Shown piece after piece: positions 49,601 to 58,735 of a DNA stretch of 64,000 nucleotides. This DNA is from Caprella mutica (taxonomy: Eukaryota; Arthropoda; Malacostraca; Amphipoda; Caprellidae): positions 1 through 64,000 of the forward strand of contig CANNZV010001867.1 in assembly GCA_947561585.1 (NCBI GenBank), given 5' to 3'. The notes below the pieces were generated by a model that was not told where the DNA came from, ran no database searches, and saw only the letters and a program-made list of their open reading frames with translations. The number at the start of each line of letters is the position of its first letter. Position 1 is the first letter of the stretch. The translations under genes and the position numbers were made by a program.

Positions 49601-52600
49601 AAAAGTATATCCAAAGAATTTAATTTCATCTTGGCTGAAACTACATTTATCTTTATTTAATGTGAAACCACTTTATTCGAGGGACTACATGACAGCCTTC
49701 AGGTTATAGTCGTGTTCATTTTAAGTTTGTCCAAAAACAACAATGTCATCACTAATATTAATAGCTCCTGGTATATTAGCAATAGTGCTTTGAGTGATGT
49801 TTTGAAATACCTCAGCAGCAGATGAAATTCCAAAACTAAGTCTCTTGTATTTTCTCAAACCGACATGTGTTGAGAATGTAGTTATCGGGCGGCTATCAGG
49901 ATGTATCATTATTTGATGGTAACCTTGATTCAAGTCAAGCTTGGAAAAGACTGTAGCTCCATTAAATCTACAAATTATGTCATCAATGGTAGGTGAAAGA
50001 TGGCGTTCTCTTTAAATTGCCTTATTGGCTTCTCTCATATCTACGCACAATCTTATTTCTTTCGGATTATTTGGCTTTGGTACCACCACAATGGGTGATA
50101 CCCAGGGTGTAGGTCTATCAACTTCTTCTATGATGTCATTATCTTCTAGCTCCTTTATTTTATTCTCAATCTATTTCCTAAAATGAAAAGGAATTCTCCG
50201 ATGTTACTAGATGACTGGTTTAATGTTTTCATCTATATGTAGCTTGACTGAACTTCCTTTATATTTTCCAATTCCTTTAAATAAATTCGGGTAATCTTAC
50301 ATTAATTATGATGATGTGATATTATTTGCAATATCAATAATTTTTAATCTTGAAGCAGTTTTAAATCCCAATAAATTTCCTGTATTGTAGCTATCGGTAA
50401 CATAGAAAGTGACCTCTTCGTACACCTTATTAAAAGCAACAGTTGCTTTAAATTTTCCTTTTATTTTCATAGGATATTTACTTTAAAATGCGTATATTTA
50501 TATCGCAGTTTCCATTAGCTTCACCTTATTCTTGAGTAAGGAATAATGGTATCCATCTATTATGTTCACAGATGCTCCTGTATCTAAAAAAAATTAAATA
50601 TCTGTCCCGTTAAGCTTCATCATAATTTATGGTGCTTATTAGTAATTTGATGAAGCATTTTAGATGTATTCATGTTCAGAGCTAGTTGCAGTTTCATCTT
50701 CATCACTAGACTCCTTTATGTCAGTGTCAATAGATTTGATTGCTCTCTTCTTCTTGAAGCACACTGTTTCGAAGTGATTGAATCCCTTGCAATGGTTACA
50801 TTTCTTGCCTTTTGCTGGGCATTCTTTTGAGTGAGGATATTGTCCGCCACATCGGTAACATTTCTTTTCTTTCGTGTTTTCATTTGTTCTTAATTTGTTT
50901 ATTTTATGATTATTTTCCATTTCTGATGCCTGTGCTATGGACATCTCCATGGACCTGGCTGTAACGAGTAGCTTAGCAAGCGTAAGAGACTCCTGCAGTG
51001 CCTTTAATCTCAACTGATGTGAGGTGCATCCTTGTATGAGCTGTATTTTAATTTCATTGTCAGTATCATGAAATTCACAATTTGCAGCTATTTTCCTTAG
51101 GCGAGTGTGAAAAATGTCAATATTTTCATCTCGTCCTTGAACAGCTTTCCTGAATTTGATAACCTCAAATTCTACACTTTTTCTGGGGCAGAAATGGTTG
51201 TTGAGTAGAGTAACTAGTTCAGCAAAGGTGTCACATTTATCATTGGGCAGAGAACTATATATTTCAAAGAGTTCCTCTCCTCCATTGTGAAGCATCAGTG
51301 CTATCTTCTGTTCCTCTTCTTCTATTTTGTATGCTTTCAGCATGTTTTCAAATCTTGCCACATATTTTTTCCATCTTGCTCCAGCAGAGGTAATTTCTTC
51401 ATTTGCTACAAATGTTCCAATTTGTCCAAAAAGTTTTTCCATCGTCGCCAATATAATATTTCAAGAGTTGTAGGTTATTATCATAATCCGATTCCAGCAT
51501 ATAAGTAATTTATTAGAGTAAAGACAGTAATAATAAAGGTATTGTAAGTAACATGGATACAGGGCATATAATTAGATTTCCTAATTAATAGAATAAATAA
51601 TATGAATATTACAGTTACGGTGGCCGGAAATTTGGAAATTCGGTCTTGAAATTTTGGTTTCGGAATCATAAATGACCTCTCAACTTAAATTGCCATTATG
51701 TACTTTATTGTATCCGCTAGTTTGATGTACTTCACACTTCATGATTGTTTAATAACCTGGCAGGGGGGTTGGGGTATACATCTAACTTATACAAGCTATA
51801 TTATACCTAAGACCGAAAATTCCGAGACCGAATTTTCCGCTCAAATCTCATGTTAAATAAATGTCAATACATGGTAAAATTAATAATGTGACGTATCATT
51901 AATTTTAAAACGGTTAAGGGTGTTATTCGCTTTTAATAAATACACTACACATTTTAGTAATCATAACTTGAACTTTTTCTCTTTCTTTTCTTTAACAAAA
52001 TCATTATAAAATGAGATTGAATTTTCCAAGACCGAGTTTCCCTAGAACCGGTAGCTACAGAGCAAAAAGAAATCGATTTGCCGGATGACCAATTCAAATT
52101 ATCGATCATTCATGAAGACTTGCGTTGAATATATTGACAAAAGTTTTCTGAAAAAATGATAATAAACCATACTGAAGCTTTAATTAGGGGTATCACACCT
52201 GAACGTCAAATGCTGTTAGTTGTACTTCAATGGACTTTTCTTACAGGTGTAGAATGTCCATCCTTCGAGGTGGTCAGAGCTTACAAATATGGAATACAGA
52301 AGCGCCGCTACTACGATGTGATGTTCGCATCTGTATCTACTGGAGACTGCTACTTCTCTACTCTATCCGTCTGGCGAGGCTTCATGCCCTTACATCTATA
52401 CAAACATGGTAACTTATAAATCAAATATAAAAAGAAATACTTTGGACTGAAATCTTTCAATTAATCTAGTTTCTCTAGGTATGAACTCGCAAATGGAGGT
52501 CATAGAGGCTACTCGGCCAATAGCTGTTGTGAAAGTTGCTGAGGATTCGACCTCAAACACAGAGTGTCCACAAAATCTGACGATGTCGCTCTTTCTGCCA

Positions 52601-53385
52601 AGGAGGTTACATTCTGCTCCACCTGTAACTGGTTACACTGCGGTATGAATTCATTAATTGAATAAACTTAAGTTTAAAATATATAGTATGATTTAACGAA
52701 GGAACAAAGCAATTAATATGTCCGAAATATGAAACCGTATGAACTGTCATAATCATAAACTCAAATCTTATAAAAAAATTATTTCAATGCAATTTATAAG
52801 TCATTGTTTTGGTGAAATTCAAAGCAGTTTCACATTGTATTTGATTTCCGGTTTCTTTTTTTCTATTTGTCGATCAAATTCCATTGAATTTGTTTCTTAC
52901 TCTCCAATGGATATCAAACAACATTCTGTAGTATAATATTAGTGAATGAGGTACCTATAAAATCTTAATACATTACACCAACAATTTTCCTCCAATTTTA
53001 TTTGTAGATCATGAAATATCTAAATTATATCTTTGTGGTCTTTGCCGCATTAGCCAGGTCCGATTGAAATTACCTCCATGGAAGACGTGATGGTTTACGC
53101 TTACACCATCGGAGGCTATTTGATGGACCAAGATAGAATCAGGAGAGAACTTTCAGATTTCAAATACCGTCTCTTAGAGTTTGGAGCGTGCTACCGTGAA
53201 GATGTGTACTATGTGGTCATTTACGATTTCATTTCCAGGTAAATATTACCTAGTACTTCAAAATCTGTTTAGCTGACATTAGATGAAAACATTTTACAAA
53301 ATCTATCTTCTTCAGGTATCACGGAAGACAAAATGAAATTTGGTTGGTGGCTGAAAACTGCAGAGCGACAATGAATGGAAAATAG
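43618..53385 (+). CDS. Tandem two-domain SOUL (heme-binding) protein with Asn-rich N-terminus, 10 exons
   Basis: Exons: 43618-44726, 44960-45010, 45238-45392, 45766-45923, 46178-46350, 47040-47191, 52247-52408, 52479-52642, 53054-53238 and 53316-53385 (TAG). Phases match at every junction. The 5' end is open: the frame starts after a TAA at 43615, the first in-frame ATG is 43729, and an upstream exon is likely. Counting from 43627 the product is 789 aa. Residues 1-375 are low-complexity, Asn/Ser/Thr-rich with many N-glycosylation sequons (NNS, NNT, NIS, NIT, NHS, NVT) and Tyr/Asp-rich and Pro-rich patches, suggesting a secreted protein. Domain 1 (about 382-561) has CPNYTLEDWNSFYEVRRYP, LTMNLSVPF and the closing YYEIWIYA. 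Domain 2 (about 600-784) has CPSFEVVRAYKYGIQ, MNSQMEVIEATRPI and the closing NEIWLVAENC. These are SOUL/HEBP family landmarks; the family binds heme or other tetrapyrroles. Donor sites GTTCGT (exon 6) and GTGTTT (exon 4) are weak but fit the phase. Confidence 0.85.
47212..47216. other. Target-site duplication GTTAC (left)
   Basis: GTTAC immediately precedes the left LTR and is repeated at 51614-51618 immediately after the right LTR. A 5-bp duplication is typical of LTR-retrotransposon integration and shows that both ends are intact. Confidence 0.95.
47217..47378 (-). repeat. 3' LTR (162 bp)
   Basis: Direct repeat of 51452-51613, with one difference (ATATAAATAG against ATATAATTAG on the + strand). 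Its outer edge abuts the GTTAC duplication and its inner edge abuts the polypurine tract. Confidence 0.96.
47379..47393 (-). promoter_or_regulatory. Polypurine tract of the retrotransposon
   Basis: On the - strand this reads GAGGAAGGGGAGAGA and directly abuts the 3' LTR, the expected position of the plus-strand DNA primer. Confidence 0.92.
47404..50659 (-). CDS. pol: Pol (protease, RT, RNase H, integrase) written with in-frame TAA/TAG codons
   Basis: Continues in the Gag frame after the TAA at 50662. Landmarks: protease DTGAS at 50584; RT from about 50140, with an uninterrupted block 49933-49724 holding GYHQI, TTFSTH, YKRLSFG and the SDD catalytic box; RNase H DAS at 49312; integrase His/Cys cluster at 48636-48526 and DD35E with Asp 48444, Asp 48279 and Glu 48171 (exactly 36 codons after the second Asp). 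One frame change (an extra 1 or 4 nt) lies near 49147-49155; both halves are otherwise collinear. By hand count the frame has 51 TAA/TAG codons after the Gag stop and not one TGA until the final TGA at 47406, 10 nt before the polypurine tract. By the standard code this is a dead pol; read with UAR as Gln it is open apart from the frame change. Missense damage looks slight. Confidence 0.88.
50660..51442 (-). CDS. gag: Gag polyprotein of the mag-type element (intact, 260 aa)
   Basis: ATG at 51442-51440, TAA at 50662-50660. The open frame extends three codons further upstream to a TTG, but the ATG only 10 nt inside the LTR border is the natural start. The N-terminal two thirds match the helical capsid-like region of mag/Ty3 Gags (W-KKYV-RFE-ML early, then E-LV-LL--HF-P). 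The C-terminal part has two zinc knuckles: CYRCGGQYPHSKEC (CX2CX5HX3C) and CNHCKGFNHFETVC (CX2CX4HX4C), which bind genomic RNA. The tail is acidic (DEDE). It has nine Gln codons, all CAA/CAG, and no in-frame TAA/TAG, in contrast to the Pol region that follows in the same frame. Confidence 0.93.
   Translation of the reverse strand: MEKLFGQIGTFVANEEITSAGARWKKYVARFENMLKAYKIEEEEQKIALMLHNGGEELFEIYSSLPNDKCDTFAELVTLLNNHFCPRKSVEFEVIKFRKAVQGRDENIDIFHTRLRKIAANCEFHDTDNEIKIQLIQGCTSHQLRLKALQESLTLAKLLVTARSMEMSIAQASEMENNHKINKLRTNENTKEKKCYRCGGQYPHSKECPAKGKKCNHCKGFNHFETVCFKKKRAIKSIDTDIKESSDEDETATSSEHEYI
51433..51450 (-). promoter_or_regulatory. Primer-binding site, probably for tRNA-Ser
   Basis: One base inside the 5' LTR the - strand reads TGGCGACGATGG. 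TGGCGACGA is complementary to the 3' end (UCGUCGCCA) expected of a tRNA-Ser(GCU)-type acceptor stem; the following base departs. The Gag ATG lies within this site (bases 9-11). The tRNA assignment is inferred from general knowledge of acceptor stems. Confidence 0.7.
51452..51613 (-). repeat. 5' LTR (162 bp)
   Basis: Matches 47217-47378 except at one base. It should carry the element's promoter. The outer edge is followed by the second copy of GTTAC (51614-51618). Confidence 0.96.
51619..52052 (+). mobile_element. 430-bp dispersed repeat, copy A
   Basis: Begins GGTGGCCGGAAATTTGG and contains several TCGGTCTTGAAATT / GAGACCGAATTTTCCGC motifs near both ends, with GTATCCGCTAGTTTG, CATGATTGTTTAA and AATAAATACACTACACATTT in between. 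It ends near CCTAGAACCGG. An inverted copy is at 63472-63898. No TIR or coding frame is obvious. The retrotransposon landed immediately beside it. Confidence 0.85.
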
Positions 53386-56300
53386 ATTCGAATTTAACAT
53401 TTGATTTCGAATGAATTTAATTCTTTAATATTGTTTAAATGATACAGCAGAGAACAAATTGATGTCTGAATTATTCTTAAAATTTAATCAATGAATTATT
53501 CTCCAAATTTGAACTTTGAACTATTCTTAAAATTTGATTTTTGACTCATGAAATGATTTCGAAACAATGTGTATTTATTATCGGTTTTATAGGATGAACA
53601 TATTAGCCGTTTTGAAGCATTTGATTAATTCATGTAGTAATTTGAAGATTGCCGATGATGACGAAAAAATGGATTGTTACGATCCATATTACTCTGTGGG
53701 ACTTCACCGAAATACTTTGAAGACGTTCTCAGTCTTGGTCAACGTTTAAATATTGTTAAAATATTTTTTATTCAGATAACCAATTGACAAAAAGGGCCCT
53801 GAAGTCGAGGCTTAAAATTAGCAGGCAACCTATAACTAATAAAAAAACATTAAAAAAGGTTGTTTAAAATCATGATGCAGACCATTCCAAAATTTCAATC
53901 CCACTGAATGTCAAATAAAACAATCTTGACGTAAATACTCAGAAAACAAAAAAAATTATGTATGAGCGATAAGTAATATCATTGTACTATCTATAATTCT
54001 CTTCCTATTAATTATTTACATGATAAATATTAATTATCTGTAATTGTATTTAGGTACCTATGACTTTGATGAAAATATACTATGAAAAAATATATGTGAT
54101 TAACTTTATGGAACAATAAAATCTTTTCTCTTTCAATTGTTAGTGCTCGATTTGAATTTTTTACGAAATAATTAGATTTACGTGAAATTTGTTAACATAT
54201 AAATGACGGATTTTATTCCTAAATAATAATTGTAAACAATATTTAAATAATTATTGAATATTATTAGTGGGGAAAGAAGTATTTGTATTTATTATGTATT
54301 TAAATCACGCAACATTGCAAACTTTCCCCATCAGTAATTCACTGATTAACAATATTTAACCTTTGGACACTCATAGTACTCGAAAAGTGGGTGATATATT
54401 GTCCAGAGAGAAAAATATTGTGAGATCGTTGAAGATTGATTTGGGTCTCATCTCAGTATTCGGAGGCCCCACCATAACTTTCTCTCATGGGCGATACACA
54501 GAATTGATGAAAAATTTCAGATAGCAAACCTTCATTTTCATCGAACTGTATTGCTTTACTGTCTTGCTTTACTGTATTGCTTTACTGTCTTTATTTAATT
54601 CAGTTTCCTTTGGATTAAAATAGAATTATGATTGTTGACAGAAACATTAGGAACGAAATCAAGAAATTTGAATATTGTTGACATCGAAATTCATGTTTGG
54701 ATTCGCAGCACATCGGATGCACGAAAACCCGTCAAGATTTCAGTACGTAATATCTTTCCATAAAGTTTGGAGAAGTTCTGCAATCATTTCAAAGTTTAGA
54801 ACAAATTTGAAGCAAAGATGCAACATCAGGTATTTGCGAACAGATTCACAATGAGCCTTATATCAATTTGCTGTAGACTGTCCTGCTATACTTTATTAGT
54901 TATAAGGACTATATATAGCATGTAGAAAATAGTCGAGTATGGTCATTAATTATTTTTGACAATATTGTCACAATTTTTAGTTTGGCATATCCGACGAAAA
55001 TTGATAGTGTGTTAAATTCATTGATAAGTTACAATTGGTTTTTCGTTTGGAATTATTTATGATTGTAGATAGATAGATGATCTTTTGATCCTTGATTTAA
55101 TATAATTAGCAATTGGATTGGTGATTGTGATTTTTATTAATCATCTATCATTGCATGATAGACGATTTTAATTTTGTGATCAGGAACCATTCATGATTCG
55201 ATATTCAAGCAATTATATGTCATAAATTATGATATTTATTACACAACATTACCATTCTGTCTTTATAAAACGAATAACACTTGAAGGAACTTATAAAGCA
55301 TTTACTTCGAATAAATGACTTCTCGATTTTAATTCCCAGTCTTGAGTTTATTAATTTGAAAGAAAGAAAAGAAAACAATGTGTTTATTGAAAATTATTGT
55401 TATTCCTACATTAAATTCCCACAAATTGAAAGTTATGGAGGATTTCCACAAATTTTAATTTCAAAATATTTTTCATTTTGGGTATCAATTAAATTTAATT
55501 AATCAATTTGCAATAAATCCATCTTACTATTACTGCAGAATTATAAGTAATTTTTCATCGTTTGATAATAATATTAGCATGGTATTACCCGATCCATTTT
55601 TCTTTGAATAAATTCTACTTTAAACGAATTTCAAAGCGGGAATCCAGTGAGGAATGTTGAACAAACAAGCTGTCGAACATCTTTAGAACTTTATAGGGTA
55701 CAGCAGATTCTAGCCCATCATGCATATTTCGAATAGCCCCTTGTTACACTTATAAATAACTTGAAGAGTCCATACATAGTTTGCTGTAGTCCAATCTCTG
55801 GAGAAATGCATATATATTACAAGGCTAAATCTAGGAATTTCGGTGCTATGAACTTTTAAATGAAGAGTGGCAGGAAGAATTTAGCTCTTCCTCATTTTTT
55901 AGCTCTTTAATAACGCCTGGGATGAGAAACTCGAACAGAAAATATCGCTAATACTATCCTTAGTCGGTACGCAAACACCACTTTAACGGCTTACCCTTCG
56001 CTATGTTTATTTACAATCTAATTTCACGAGTAGAGTATCAGACGCTTATTGCACACTTTGCATGAAGAATTAAACTAATCACTAACAGAAATTAAATGAT
56101 TATCATATCATTATTTTCAAAATAATTATTAAAAATTCTACTCTAAATTTTTTGCTTTTCATTATAAATCTACTATTAAATTTGTTTTGAATTTAGTGGC
56201 TTAAGTACCCTTATAGGAAGTTTCAGTGGGGCCATAGACAATTATTAGGAAATCCCTTTAATTTCTCAGTGGTTTAATCATAACATTTTTATCTAAACAC

Positions 56301-57581
56301 TAAATTCAAAAAATAAATATATATACTATGTGCAAATACAAATAAGTTATTTGATATTATTTGTCAGGAATACATTTAACAGTTGTTTAACTGAGTCGGG
56401 TAAATGTTCCGAGTTAGCAGACAGTTTCACATTTTCGTTCACATCCAAGGCAAGAAGAATTTATTCCCAGGATATTAAGGAAATATCCCAGGAATAAATC
56501 CCACTTGCCTGGGAATAAAAAATCTTATATAATAATTATTATTTACCTCGTTCTTTTAATTCATGGATACCGGTAAGATATATTTAGATAATAATTATTT
56601 CATAATTTATTCTTATATTTATGTTCGAAAATATAGAACTGCCCAATAACCCGGAAATTGCCTTGTTGTTGTTTTTTTCCAAAGGAAAATAATTACTCGA
56701 TCATTATAGTCGATATTGGACCAATTTGTGAACAAGTTTTGAGTAAAAATCGGAGAAATTTTGACAATCTTTGCCTTAATTGTTCATGAATACTTTGGCA
56801 GGATATCGAAGATTATTTATCAGTTCGGACACGCAAACTCAATATTTCGGGGCCATGAAATTACACGAGGAACTTCTGAGTTATTAAATTAACGACCTTA
56901 AATTGGAAACTTTGAATAATTTCCTGTAATTTTGATGTATCTTTCATGGATGTTACTTACAAAATTTTAAAAAGATGTATTAATAAAATATTTATTTATT
57001 TCATATTAATATATTTGAATGATGCAACAGCGTTCGAAACACATTCGAATACTAATGCAAGTTTTCTCATATTCAAATATTAATATTAAATGGGTTTAAG
57101 CCGAATTTGAAGTAAGTAAATGAAGAAATAAATATTACCAATAAAATTCTTTCCACCCTGAAACTGTCCAATATTTTATACCGTGTTCTACCACTAAAAG
57201 TATAGAATTAACTATTTTAATAACAACTATCATTATTTGGAGCAATGGGATAATTTATTATCAATATAATATTGAATAATACCTGCAATAAGTAAATGCA
57301 TTACTAATAACATGACTGTTCTACCAAAATCTAGATGGATTAAATGAATGGAAAACTATCTTTCAATTTAAATTAGCATATTATAAGCCAGTCAGCGAGA
57401 AAGATGTGTGGGGCGTGGAAGATTTAGTAAATATTTTTATTTACTACATATTATACAGTCTCTATATATAGCGGTCAATCTGATAAATACGTTGGTTTCA
57501 TCTTGCCATCATTAAAACTTAATCAATCATTTTCGAAGATCAAGAACAGCTGTCCTAAATCGAACTTACTTCTTATAAATA
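53386..57581. other. No gene recognised downstream of the SOUL gene
   Basis: About 4.2 kb of AT-rich sequence. AATAAA strings at about 53838 and 53914 are candidate poly(A) signals for the SOUL gene. Frames at 53567-53749 and 55281-55502 have no domain. 54541-54590 has a short TTGCTTTACTGT tandem. GGGGCCATAGA occurs at 56229. Confidence 0.35.
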
Positions 57582-57737
57582 GGGTTGTGACAATATGCTT
57601 CTAAAATGATAGATACTAAAAATATCATAGACGAAACTTAATGAAATGGTATCGAATACTACAAACCGCTGGCTTAGAACGATTCAATACTTTTAAAATA
57701 TCTCTGTATATGATTCAAAAGCTTATTTTCACAACCC
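57582..57737. mobile_element. GTTGTGAC MITE, copy 4 (156 bp)
   Basis: Starts GGGTTGTGACAATATGCTTC and ends TTATTTTCACAACCC, flanked by TA on both sides. Internal GGTATCGAATACTACAAACC and TTAGAACGATTCAATAC are shared with copy 1. Confidence 0.88.
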
Positions 57738-58735
57738 TAGTTATTACTGAAAGCAAGATTGAGCACCCATACCTTTTCCAATGCAAGTTAGAGTAATACA
57801 GTTCTATATCAGTGAAGGCGTTACTCAAGTGTTTGTATGGAGACATCTTCAGATCTTGACGAAGAAGAACAGTAAACACAGTCCCATACGTAACTTCATA
57901 GGTCTGTATGGGCCGCTTATAGAATTCCTCTCGTGTCCTAAATTTTGTGATGCTTCATAGGTGACTGCATTTCTAGCTTCCTTTAACATTATGCCAGTTC
58001 TCCATATAAGAATTATGGGTAAATTTTAAATTGCAGAAAATGTTCACAACAGACTTAAACAGTTCTAAAATGCAAATAAAATTCTTTTGGTTAAACCTCT
58101 AGCCAGGATTTCATAATAAAGGCCGAAAATAAAAAGAATCGCAAGAACTTTAAAATTAGTCAAGTAGTGTAAATATTTTTAATTGAATTTTTTTATAATC
58201 AACGTTACTAAAATTATTTAGTAGTTCATCGTTATCGATTTCCTGAATTACGTATAAAGGTATATAATATACCAATGATCATTAAATCAAACAAATGATA
58301 TTTCATCTGAAATTCAATGCATAGAATGGCCGATGATCTTCGACGTTAATTTCACGAATGGGTCTCGAATCAGAAGAATTATGGACTACGGAAGCTAAGA
58401 TGTTTGGATTTGAAGTTAGGAGACATTTTTTAATCCCTCTTAGGGATTTGTCGTCGCAGCTTCGAGAGGGTTTGCTCAACTATAAAAATAAAGTTTGGAA
58501 TTAAAAATGGAGTTGAAGTTAATCCTAATTAATTCATTCACGTCATTACAGACCTGTAAGAACTATTTCAAAATATTGACTTGTAGGAAACTAACCATTA
58601 AGCTTTTGAAATGTTATTCTTGGTTCAATTTAATGTAAGTATTATTCAAGTCTTTTTTATTTAAACCACTAGAGGGAATATAAACAAATCTAAAGTAAAA
58701 GAATACATCCCCGTCAGAGTATTCATTAACGCAAA
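57738..58735. other. No gene recognised
   Basis: AT-rich spacer. It ends in CGCAAA directly before the ATG at 58736. Confidence 0.35.

Larger units (their letters stand above)
47217..51613 (-). mobile_element. mag-type Ty3/gypsy LTR retrotransposon, 4.4 kb, in a SOUL-gene intron
   Basis: Complete element on the - strand: 5' LTR 51452-51613, primer-binding site 51450 downward, Gag, then protease-RT-RNase H-integrase in one frame, a TGA at 47406-47404, polypurine tract and 3' LTR 47217-47378. The LTRs begin TGTAATATT and end AATATTATA on the coding strand. They are both 162 bp and differ at one site (near 47336 against the matching base in the other copy), so insertion is recent. Short LTRs, about 4.4 kb total length, a single Gag-Pol frame and two zinc knuckles fit the mag clade. 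It lies antisense to the host gene, 25 bp inside the intron. The Pol frame is punctuated by TAA/TAG only (see the Pol entry and findings). Confidence 0.95.

Noticed and set aside
47404..50659. Ordinary pseudogene decay of Pol
   Set aside because: 52 TAR against 0 TGA, a kept frame with one small shift, intact catalytic motifs and almost identical LTRs do not fit random decay. I keep it only as the fallback explanation.
47404..50659. C-to-T hypermutation (deaminase) of the element
   Set aside because: It would also turn CGA into TGA and change many other C-containing codons. At least six in-frame CGA codons are intact and missense change looks slight.
33378..53385. Whole-genome reassignment of UAR to Gln in the host
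   Set aside because: Both host genes encode Gln with CAA/CAG only and terminate at TAA (protease) and TAG (SOUL).
55600..55900. Possible LINE C-terminal remnant on the - strand
   Set aside because: Phrases looked vaguely RT-like but frames break immediately and no motif can be named.
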